From positions 80,202,364-80,266,363 of the forward strand of contig NC_081184.1 of the NCBI RefSeq assembly GCF_029867415.1: a stretch of 64,000 bases of DNA, written 5' to 3'. Each line of letters starts with the position of its first letter. The stretch's first letter is position 1. Source of the stretch: Vicia villosa. Its lineage: Eukaryota; Streptophyta; Magnoliopsida; Fabales; Fabaceae. The notes below the pieces were generated by a model that saw nothing but the letters and a program-made list of their open reading frames with translations, had not been told where the DNA came from and did not search any database. Positions 46,480 to 56,712 of the stretch are shown piece after piece. The translations under genes were made by a program, and so were the position numbers.

Positions 46480-46854
46480 TCACGAAATCATAGAAGATTA
46501 TGTTGCAAAATTATGTTGCAAAATTATATTAATCTCATAGTATTGGAACCTGGATACAGAAGATTAACCAACGACGATTAGTTCTCTATCAATTCGTACA
46601 AGCTTGCCAAATTATTTGGTGAATAGTAAACATGAATGAACGTTACACGGCCAAACCTAGGTGATAGTGGAAAAAACCAAATCGGGTCATAACCCAATTG
46701 GGTCAAATACTTAACCCAGGCCCATAACAAATGACCAAAAACAAAAATATAACTAATGATGCAACTTACACGAAATTATGGGAATTTGGCCACTTATCCA
46801 AAACAATCTTCAACCGATTAGCTAACAATTTGGCCACGAGCCTATACACAACAT
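46480..46854. other. No feature recognised
   Basis: AT-rich sequence with a direct repeat ATTATGTTGCAAAATTATGT near 46500. No coding, RNA or transposon signal that I can support. Confidence 0.3.
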
Positions 46855-47660
46855 GTTTTAATACCTTATGCTACAACAAATGTTATATTTTGAATTTATA
46901 TATAAAATATTATTTTAATTTAATATGTTGATTTTGTTATATATTTATGGAGAAAAATTAACTATAATTTTGATGTGTAGTTTGTACTATTTCTCGATTA
47001 AAATATGTCAAGTGTATTTAAATATCATTTAGAAAGTAAAAATAGGAGGAAATTATACATTTTTTTTTATGGAAAATAGTATAAACTACACCTAAAGAAT
47101 TGTATTTAAGTTTTCTCTTATATTTCTTAACAAGTCTTTCAACCAAAAAAAATGCGGAACGGAAATTTCTTTTAACATATATTACTTGGTGGGAGATAGA
47201 GTCAAAATATTTTATGATTTTGTTTAGAAATGGTTACATATTAATACTTTTACCAATGTCTTAAAAATCGGACCGAAGATCGATTAAACAAAGCTTCTGA
47301 TTTAAGGTTTAATTGGTTCAACTGATTAAACTTATGGTTGAATCTTTTATCAAGTAAACTAATAATATAAAACTAATATTTGATAGATATGTCACACATG
47401 ATCATATGTTCACAACTTTGTCAAATTTTTGTTAAATAGACTAAAAACCAAGTCCACCATCACCTTCTCCAATCGCAATTCACAAGTATTCCACTAAAAA
47501 TAGTCCTTTTCAACATACTCTTTGAATATCGTATGATTTTCTTATAGATGGTTATATATTAATACATTTATTCTATTACTATTGATTAAATTACATTATT
47601 AGAAATGATTAGGTAGTGGAAAGGTCACCAAAATTTATTATTATTTTTTTTATTATTATT
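46855..47660 (+). repeat. Dispersed repeat, copy 1 (partner at 60.27 kb)
   Basis: 46855-47250 and 47512-47655 match 60266-60940 in the same order and orientation (ACCTTATGCTACAACAA, TTGAATTTATATATAAAATA, ATATGTTGATTTTGTTATAT, AATTACATTATTAGAAATGA, TAGTGGAAAGGTCACCAAAA), ending in a TTA-rich run. 47250-47512 is extra here and contains one outlying 182-bp repeat monomer. Class unknown. Confidence 0.75.
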
Positions 47661-47869
47661 TTGTAGTTCAACTAAAGGAGTAGAATACCACTAATTAAGG
47701 CAAGATTAATAGTAGAAGATGAGAAGTTGAGCCAAATATTATTTAAAAAATTATATCATAAATAAGTCACTTATTTTAAATTTTTTAAAATTATACGGAA
47801 AAAAAAATACAACAACAATTAAGCCTTATTTTATTAAGAAAAAAATTTAAAATTACATCAATCGGACTC

Positions 47870-48662
47870 TCGGAGTTCTTTCATCACCTTCCCGAATCAT
47901 ATTTCATAAGTCTTCCACTAGAAAATCCATTTTTAACTAGTTATTTCCTTCACTGAAAATACACCAACTTGAATTTTCTATTTCGGACTGTCCATATCGT
48001 GTAAGATGTTTAAAGAAACAAAAAAGATATTAAAAAATTTCAGCAATCAGAGTCTAGAGGATCACCTTCACTGTTAAAGATCATAATTTAGAAATCATCA
48101 ACTTGAAAAAGTCATTCCAACTGACTCTTTCCTCTTAAGAAAATACAGACTGATATTTTCAATATCAAGCTGTCCAATTTTTGTTAAATAGAATAAAAAA
48201 CAAAAAAATCAAAACATTTATCGATCAAACTCCCGGAGGTCCACCATCACCTTCTCTAATCACAATTCGTAAGTATTCCACTAGAAATAGTCCTTCTCAA
48301 CAGACTCTTTTCTATAATTGAAGAACATTAATTAGAGTTTTGAAAATTAACACATCCACATAGTGTAAAATGGAATAAGAAACAAAATAATTAAAACATT
48401 TAATTTATCGGACTCCTGGAAATCTGCTATCACCTTCCCGTATCACATTACACAAGTCTTCCACTATAAATGGTCATTCTTAACTAACTCTTTCCATCAC
48501 TGGAAGAACATCGACTAGAATTTCCATATTGGAACGTCCACGTTGTGTAAAATTGACTAAAAAACAACAAATTCAAAAATTTCATAAACTGTACTCTCAA
48601 AGTTCCATCATCACCTTCCTAGATCACAAGTAACAAGTCTTCCATTAACAAAGTACGGTGTT
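47870..48662 (+). repeat. Diverged 182-bp tandem repeat
   Basis: The anchor word CACCTTC recurs at 47885, 48063, 48248, 48431 and 48612, so the steps are 178, 185, 183 and 181 bp. Each unit continues with AATCACA-, ACAAGTCTTCCACTA-, GTCCTTCTCAACAGACTC- and CTGTCCA...GTTAAATAG-like words. One more monomer lies apart at 47455-47530. The units are well diverged from each other. The open ends are approximate. Confidence 0.75.
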
Positions 48663-49330
48663 GATGTGATATAATAATGTACTCTGAATGACATTGTCAA
48701 TACTTTGAGGTTCGATAAGAACTAGTGTTAATTTTGTTTATGTTAGAAAAAGTCGATGTCTAGCCAAATTGGCAGTGTTATTAAGTTTGCAAGAACCAGT
48801 GTTAGCCTTAATCGGCGGTGTTAGATTTGATGATAGTGGTTGGGATGGAAGATTGCATATTTTAAAAGATTATTCACCATGTATTTTCGAGTTAGGTTAG
48901 AACTTCGGTCCTGCGTTAGATCTTAGGTTGGCTATTAGCTTCTTTTTGAATAATAACTATAATAATATAACATCGGGGTTGTGATTGTTTTAATATGTTA
49001 TCTACTTTATCATAAATCGGATAATCTTATCTTATGGCCATGTTTTGAATTTCTATTTCGATGTACAAAGTTGAGTATTAGTTTGACGTGACACCCTTGT
49101 CTTATTTGCTTGTAATCCACAATATTTTTAGAATGAAAGAAATATTTTTTCGAGTTTCCTACTTTTTATCTTGTATTTAAGAACCTCTTATGCATTGTGC
49201 TTATTTAAGCACCTTCTTTTTTATTAATATATTTATTTTTTCATTAAAAAACTATAATCTATTTATAATATAAAATATAATATAATATTTCTATTTAAAA
49301 CTTTTGGGCATAACTTCTTTTAGTTTTTTT
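48663..49330. other. No clear feature
   Basis: Contains AGAACTAGTGTTAATTTTG and GCAAGAACCAGTGTTAGCC, an imperfect internal repeat, and ends in AT-rich sequence. It may be an older upstream part of the LINE tail, but no LINE motif is readable. Confidence 0.3.
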
Positions 49331-49365
49331 TACTCAACTTCTTTTAGCTAATGTATTAACACTAT

Positions 49366-49613
49366 ATGGATGGCTACAATTTGGAGCATAATTCTATCAT
49401 TTTCAGGCAACTTTCATATAGTTTTGATGTGGTGTTTTATACTGTTATGTACTTCTCTTGGAATTGGTTAGCTAGTAACATTAAGTCCTCTTCTTTTTCT
49501 AGTTTCTATGAGTGGTACAAGTTACCGCTAGGTTGTTTTTCGAATGTGTAGTTCGTTGTAAGGGTTGCACCCCTAGTGCAATTTCCTAATTCAATTGCTT
49601 ATTTAAAAAAAAA
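49366..49613 (+). mobile_element. 3' end of an L1-type LINE
   Basis: The frame ending at 49551 finishes SWNWLASNIKSSSFSSFYEW, then YKLPLGCFSNV and a stop. This is the aromatic-rich pattern (S/A-W-x-W ... F/Y-x-x-W ... P-x-x-C) with which plant L1 ORF2 proteins end. A short GGTTGCACCCCTAGTGCAAT stretch and a nine-A tail (49605-49613) follow, as at plant LINE 3' ends. The reverse transcriptase is not present. 5' truncation is normal for LINEs. Confidence 0.55.
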
Positions 49614-49905
49614 CCTTTCATTAAAGTAACAAAATTTTAGGATATCATAGTGTATAATTTCTTTTTAGTTTTATTATTATTTTAGAAAATTACTCTACCT
49701 AATATTTAGATAAAATTATTGGGTTTGTTGATGGTGGGTAAGTTTAAACAATTTAATAACTTAAGACAATCCATATACCAATTTTATTTTTAAAGATATC
49801 AAATATTGAGTGAAAATTGTATTATTGAATTTTTTATGAAAATATTAAATATATTTTGAAAGATCCTATAAACATTTGTGTATTATAAAAAAAAAATATA
49901 TAATC
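49614..49905. other. No feature recognised
   Basis: AT-rich, no coding or repeat signal beyond an A-run at 49888-49897. Confidence 0.3.
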
Positions 49906-49907
49906 AA

Positions 49908-50180
<273 letters not shown>

Positions 50181-50336
50181 CAACTTTTTGTATTTTCTAT
50201 TACATAATAATTTTTTATCTTTTGATTCGCATTAAACATTTGATAAAGAAAATGATTAATCTATTATTCTATCATTCTTCCAACATATCTGGTTACAACA
50301 AAAAAATTTCCTCAATAGTATAAACTAAATTTTAAT

Positions 50337-50576
50337 AAGGGTTAAATAAGTTTTTGGTCCCTGTAAATATCTCAAATTTCGTTTTTAGTCCCTATAAAAA
50401 AAATGTCGACATTTAGTCCCTATAAAATTACTTTTTCATTCACTTTTGGTCCTTGTAGAGGGACTAAAAGTGAATGAAAAGGTAATTTTATATGGACTAA
50501 ATGTCGACATTTTTTTTATAGGGACTAAAAACGAAATTTGAGATATTTACAGGGACCAAAAACTTATTTAACCCTT
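50337..50576. mobile_element. Fold-back MITE (240 bp)
   Basis: The left arm from AAGGGTTAAATAAGTTTTTG and the right arm ending CAAAAACTTATTTAACCCTT are near-perfect inverted repeats of about 115 bp each, separated by a few bases (around 50455). The arms carry TTGGTCCCTGTAAATATCTC and TAGTCCCTATAAA blocks, common in legume MITEs. No convincing target duplication was found. The first bases AGGGTTAAATA are shared with the MULE end at 61022. Confidence 0.9.
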
Positions 50577-50611
50577 TTTATAATAATATTTTTTAAATGG
50601 TGCATTCTTAT

Positions 50612-50635
50612 CTACCCAACTCAAAAAGTTGGGTA
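50612..50635. repeat. Small inverted repeat
   Basis: TACCCAACT and AGTTGGGTA around CAAAA: a 9-bp perfect stem between the MITE and the young LTR element. Could be a remnant of another inverted-repeat element. Confidence 0.6.
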
Positions 50636-50665
50636 AAGTTACCTCCTTTGTAAAATATTTTGAAA

Positions 50666-50670
50666 ACAAC
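50666..50670 (+). repeat. Target-site duplication ACAAC (left)
   Basis: Identical to 59097-59101 on the far side of the 3' LTR. Confidence 0.95.
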
Positions 50671-53054
50671 TGTAATACCCTGACTCTCTAAACCCAATAA
50701 TTATCATTTAATTGGTTAAGTGATGATTAGAAGGGCATATTGATATTGGATTATATTAATCTAAGAAGGATTATTAAGGAAAAAGTTTCATGTGGAATGG
50801 TTAGAATCTAATGACATAGTTAGAATATGACTACATGGCATTGTTGTAAATATGAACAAGTTGCAGGATATAATGGACCTTGATCTCTATTGCATGATCA
50901 TAAGGGCATGTTTGGAGGGTTAGTGTTTCTAAGTCAGATTTTTACAACTAAAGTGGAGAGAGTTTAGAAGAGAAGCTCATGGATGTCACCTTCAAGACTC
51001 ATTTTCGTACACAATGGACAGCTTCCACTAAAACAGGTATAACTCTCAACTCGTAACTCCGATCGTAACGATTCCGGTCCCATTGGAAAGCTAACGAATT
51101 TCTCTTCGATTTGCACCTATGGTTCGCATTTATAGCTTCTGTTTCGAAGGAGAAATCTGACCTTGAAGTTGTGTCAGTGATGCTGAAAGTGGTACAAGAG
51201 TGGATACGGGTTTGATGAAGATGAAGTGGAACTTTGTCTATGGTGGGAGTGCAATGGCAGCAAAGAACATGATCTCAACCTCCATTTTAGCAAGGTGAGT
51301 CCTTTAGATAGAACTTGGGTAGGATTTGGGGAAAAATGCATGTCAAAGGGTTTAGATTGAGATGAACATATTGCATGCTTAATTGAATGATAAAATATGT
51401 TTCCATGATGATAATGTATGCTTTGGGTGATTACAATATGTTGGAATTCGTTTATGGATTGTATGTGAAGCTGGGCATTATTTGGATAGGTTTGGCACTG
51501 GTTTAGAAGCTTTAAAATGCAGAATTTTGGGTTCTGCAGGTGAAGTAACCGGTTACTTGGATGAGGTAACCGGTTACCTGGGAGCGAAAGTGAGAAAAAT
51601 GGATTCTGGGCTGAAGTAACCGGTTACTTGAAATGAAGTAACCCGTTACTCTGCATGCTGAGCAGAATTTTTAGAATTTCGAAAATTCATAACTCCCACT
51701 TCGTATATCCGTTTGGCGCGTACCATATATCGTTGGAAAGCTAGCGACGTGTACTTTCTAATTAAATAGGTCCCCAAACCAGAATTATTGATTTAATAAT
51801 AGTGGAGCCCCACTTAGTAAATCAACGGATTAGCATGGGAACTTATGTCTTTACCAATTGAATAATAATTCTTATGTTAAGCAAGGCATAGTAGTTTATT
51901 GCTTATTGTGATGTGATATCCATAATTGAGAATGTTATGCCATTATGTTTTATACATGAAAATCCTGCTAACACCGTCGTTTTGGTTAAACGATCGGTAT
52001 TGATTGTATTGTGTGATTGACGCTTGTTATGCGTGTGGTATGCTAGAATCGAAGTAGACCCGGTACTAAGTTACGATTCGGACCGTGGGTCCTGGAGTTG
52101 TCCGTGGGACTGCCCTGATCATGGATCCCAGAGGCACATACCTGAACTACCGTTGCAGTGTGCTTGTGAGTGCCGTACGGGGATTTTTACTCACTTGCTG
52201 TATACACACTCGCGTGCTCGGTATGATGGCGTTATGCGGCTAAGTAAGCCTACGCATAACAGGTAAACCATCTCTAGTGATGCCATGTAGGCTACATCAT
52301 TAGGTTCCTACCCGGATGGGCTCATGCGTCGAGACGGCGTGTTGCACTTGCTGTTAACACCACGTGCGTACAGATGGTTAATGGGACGGTGTCGCCTCTT
52401 AGGCAAGGTCATCTCGCAGCCATGTAGGCTTGTGCGAACCCATTTAATCATTCTTGCAGGGTGCTTGTGCAAGTCTCTTGACAAATAGGCATGGGTGAAC
52501 CCACCGAGGGTGTGTTAGTAGCTTAGTCTAGCGGTATTAACGTACTTCTGGATTCCCCATACACGGGTATGGGTTATGGCATACGTGGTTGTTATACTAT
52601 TTGTATACTTGTGATATGATGACTCCTATGGTGGACGAATCATGTGTTTGCTCCGTATTTGTACCGGATGCGAGGATAAACCCCGGATCAATGGTGGATT
52701 CGGTTTTGTTGATGCATGTACCCTGTAGAACCGAGTGGACCCATAGGATAGGAGGACTCACTGAGATTTAGTAATCTCACCCCAATCAACTTATTTTTTT
52801 TCAGGTGCGGTTTAGTAGCGTTTGACAGGTAACAGGTTTGGAATGAAGACAACGAAGTGGTGATGGCTCGGAGACCTCGTCAGATCTCATCTTTCCGCTG
52901 TGCAGATCCATGAAGACACATGTTTTGTAATTGTTAATATGATTCCATGTTGTATTCATATGGATCATCTTGTATCTTAGCTTTTGTATGTACTCAATAT
53001 CAATTTTAACGTTTCATGCATAATATACTAGTCAGTTATGTATGGGGTGTTACA
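50671..53054 (+). mobile_element. 5' LTR of the young element
   Basis: TGTAATACCCTGACTCTCTA ... TATGGGGTGTTACA. Contains a palindrome array at 51545-51652 and short open frames (52024-52266, 52589-52771) that match no known protein and recur in the other LTR only because the LTRs are copies. Confidence 0.95.
51540..51655 (+). repeat. Array of GTAACCGGTTAC palindromes in the 5' LTR
   Basis: Three perfect 12-base palindromes GTAACCGGTTAC (near 51545, 51567 and 51616) and one variant GTAACCCGTTAC (near 51638). The same array is at 57582-57697 in the 3' LTR. A related array (GGAACCGGTTCC) occurs in the LTR at 45.6 kb. Confidence 0.9.
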
Positions 53055-53056
53055 GT

Positions 53057-53070
53057 TGGTATCAGAGCAG
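53057..53070 (+). other. Initiator-Met primer-binding site
   Basis: TGGTATCAGAGCAG starts two bases after the LTR end, an exact match to the standard plant initiator-Met tRNA primer site. Confidence 0.95.
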
Positions 53071-56000
53071 GTCGATTCTCGGCCGAGCCATGAGACATCA
53101 CTAGCAATTCTTTTTCCTCCTCTCAAGTGTGTGTTGCTAGCCTGATTTTACTGATATCTCATTCAGTCGTTGAACTTGATCAACTCATCGACTGAGTGTG
53201 AGACAGTAGGATTACGGCAGAGCCGCCACGAGGACTCGAAAACCTGTAGTGTTGTGAACCCAAGTAGAAAGGATCAGTTGGGTGGTGGATTGTATATGGA
53301 ATCTGGATTTATCGGACGACGTAAGTAGAAGGAATATTGGAGTTGTCAGGATTAAGGAGAGCGGTTGACACAAAGTAGTAATATCCAAATTGTCAAGGTG
53401 TGGATGGAGACAGCTAAAACCCCCAGGATTTTGATTGGACGAAGTGAAATTCTCTAAGTCTTGGTAATAGCAAGGGAAATCCAAATAGGATTGAGTAGGA
53501 GCCGTGTAAGGGAGATTCTCCGAAGGTGTTGAGCTGTGAATTAGTAGGATTCAGTACTGATGATGCTGTCGGTGTTGGGTGTGACTGATGAGCTGATAGG
53601 ACAGAATAACCTTTGGAAGTAAGGACATAGAAGTCAGACCATTCTCTGATTGCGCTGGTATGGACAGTAATTGGATGGATGAAGTGTTAGATCCTGATCC
53701 AACTTGAAGTACCCTAAGCGAGAGTAGTTACCTAGTAGATGTTGGTGGAATGTATGGGTGTGGTAGCTTAAGATTGGCGAAGCTTGAATACCTTGTCGGG
53801 GAAGAGGGCATGCATTTCCATTCTCATCATTTTATATTTAAGTTCTAGAACTACGCTAGATGGAATATGAAATGATGTAGAAGCGTGAAATGCAGTGACC
53901 TAAGCTCTTGTTAGTTGTTGTTTGTCTGACCCTGAGTGAAGCCATAGAACTACGCTTGGCGTTGGGCGTTCAGGCGAGTAGGAACTAAGATCTATCTGGA
54001 ACATCAGTAGGATGATCGCAGTTGAGCCGAATGTTAGGAACTATGATATTCCTATCTGGACTGAATTATCCTTGGAATCTCATGCATGCGTGGGAAGAGA
54101 GGGTACGCGTCCTGCATGGTAATCCGAAGTTGAACTTCAATCTTCGTGCTTGGCGTTTTGGCTTTCCGAGTAAGTAACCTTGGTGTGTAGCACTCTCAGG
54201 TTTTAGCATCCTGGGGAGTGTGATTCGAAGGACTTTAGGAACGATGAGCCTATTGGAAGCCTGTTCAGACACTTGTCGGTTGTGATAATAGGATACTCGT
54301 GTGGGTCATTATACGCCACTGAGGTAGTTTACCTGGATACATTGCCTCGGAGTTAGACCACCATGTTGGTACTACCAGACGGGTATAATGCCACAGTATC
54401 GCTATCGTGCACAAAGATGCGTGAGCCATCTTTTTCTGACATGTGTGGGACAAAGGTGATCTGAAGCTTAAGGTAGAATTCTGATTTGGCACTCGTGAGA
54501 CACATATCCAGACTCTCATAACGTATGTGGGATGAGGATCCATACGTCACGCTCGATAGTAGAAGAATAACTAGACAGACGATGGTGTGATGGATCAAGA
54601 TCCAATACTATACTTATGGAGACTCTGAGTGATCGTGATCGCATGAGTTAGTATCTGATTGTACCTTAGGGATGTTCTCGTTTCGTGGAGTGTTAAGTTG
54701 GCATTTTTCCATGAGTGTCTAGAGTGGAACTTATGTGCGGCCATGATATCCTGGTCAGCATAGTGAATGGCTATCATGTACCATTAGCGACCGGTGATGG
54801 AATATGCGAATTGTGTCCTGGACTAGTTCGATGTGTGATGTGTCTGGTAAAGTATTGCTAGATACTCTGAATGGAGAAGTGTTAATCTTGGTAAGGCATG
54901 GACATTTTGGTTTGAGAACTGCTAAGGAGTTTATAAAAGAGACGTTCGAAGTGCAAAGTGCAATTTCTTGCATTGTGGCTACACTCAGACCGTTGGAAGC
55001 ACTGCAATGAAGGATGCAGCCACTGAGGAAGGCAGTTCAGTGTCTGATTCAGAGGTGGAACATACGTTAGATGACTGTGTGAATGGAGTGTGGCTATGGG
55101 AGGATCGTCATATCAGTAAGTCGCACGAGTTATCAGAGGCGATACTACGCTAAGAGAATGAAGGTGTACGGTTGGGGTAGAAGTTGTGTAAAACTGCTAG
55201 AGTTATCATGAACTGCAATATGTCGTGAAGGATTCGATATACCGGTTGAGCAACAAGATTTGTAGGAATGATAGACATAGCAGTTATACACTATGGGAAT
55301 CAGTGACAAGGACGAACCTCTAAGTCTGTGAGTGTTTGGGTTTCTATGTCCTGAGGATGAAATATGTACCTAAGTTGTGGTAGATAAACTGTAGGGAATG
55401 GCAGAGTAAGTAGAAGCTTGATTCTTGAGAGTATGCAACTCTGACGAGTAGTAGTTGATGATGGACGTATATGGAGACCTGGAACGTGTTGTAATTGGAC
55501 AACTGTGGATAAGGAATTATTGTGTATTAAAGGAAACTAAGTGAATTATGGATATAACGTGACTCCGAGGATTTCAAGGTGTGTGACTTGTTGGAATCAG
55601 AGTAGCGCAACGGATCAAGGAAGAATCAGATAAGTCTGAGGTAAGACTGAACGGACTATTCGTAGGATTTTATGTTGGGATTAAAGTATCTTCCTAAGGG
55701 GAAATTTTTTGAAGCGACGTTTTGTTCATTCCAGTCTCTCAAGGATTACTATAAACTCATGAGGTGTTGTCAATGAACCAGCTTGGGAATATACTTCGTG
55801 GATGACATGTGGTCCAATGTTAGTAGATCATCAGTTGAGCTTGTAAGCAACAAGGGTTTGATATAGTATCGTGACCGCTGGAATACTGAAGGCTAGTAAG
55901 GACATTCAGTTGGCACAAGTTCTTTATGGTTAAGCCTTGTGCACTATGATCATGCAGGAAGACTTGGACAATGGTTACAGGTCAGCTGTGGAATTTCACT

Positions 56001-56698
56001 TCTCATCAGTAGAATCTTGTGTGAAGTTGATAGATGTCAAGGCTATAGTTGCAAGATGTTACAACTTCGTGGTTTGCGGTGACAGTTGTTATGTCTAAAC
56101 TGGAGTAAGGGTTAAAGTAAGAAGAATCAGTTGTATAAGTAAAGGTAAACTTGGGACAACCATCCTAACACCTTGGAAACCAGAAGTTAGGACCAAGAAA
56201 ATTGGCTAATGCCTAACATCATCGTATGGACTTCTGTGGAGAATAATTTGGAGTGCCGTCATAGAAAGGAATATTGTGGCAAGAATGCTTGGATGGGAAG
56301 TAATTCAAGGAGCCTGAGTGAATCAGTAAGTTTGTTGGACAAGAGTGAGCACAACAGAGTTTGTATAGCAGATATCCAACATGAGTGGATTATTAGAGTT
56401 TTTGAAGTTTTGGAGATTCAGTGCAGAGTAGTGAAAGTCAAGGACCCTGGAAGAATCTTTTCTTAGGTATGTCAAGACGAAGTATCTGAAGAGACGTGTT
56501 ACTTGATGGTTAAGGTTTCTAATCATGTATAGCGGGCAAGTATTTTGGCAGATTACGTTTCCTCGTACCGAATGATCCTCAGACAGAGTAGTGAGATTAT
56601 CTAAGGACGAATGTGAGTAACATCCTTTCCCCTGATTGGAGAGATACGAAGGGTTGGTTTTCGTGATGAACGGAAGGAATTCGAGGACGAATTCTATT

Positions 56699-56712
56699 TA
56701 AGGGGGGGAGAA
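56699..56712 (+). other. Polypurine tract of the young element
   Basis: AAGGGGGGGAGAA immediately before TGTAATACCC of the 3' LTR: the plus-strand priming site for reverse transcription. Confidence 0.9.

Larger units (their letters stand above)
53055..56712 (+). other. Non-coding interior of the young element
   Basis: 3.66 kb of moderately GC-balanced sequence whose frames are all short. Fragments such as TTCGTGGATGACATGTGG (55797) look like a broken F-V-D-D reverse transcriptase motif, but the flanks do not support homology. There is no sign of captured host exons. It may be a scrambled former coding region that moves using proteins from an autonomous partner. Confidence 0.6.

Noticed and set aside
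50320..50590. Target-site duplication around the MITE
   Set aside because: Candidates (TTTTAATAA left, TTTTATAAT right) do not match well enough to claim.
52024..52771. Open frames of 80 and 60 aa conserved in both copies of the young LTR
   Set aside because: Conserved only because the LTRs are recent copies of each other. No known motif, and no reason to expect an LTR-encoded protein here.
55790..55820. Reverse transcriptase catalytic motif (F-V-D-D) inside the young element
   Set aside because: A single short string without collinear RT motifs on either side. Chance cannot be excluded.
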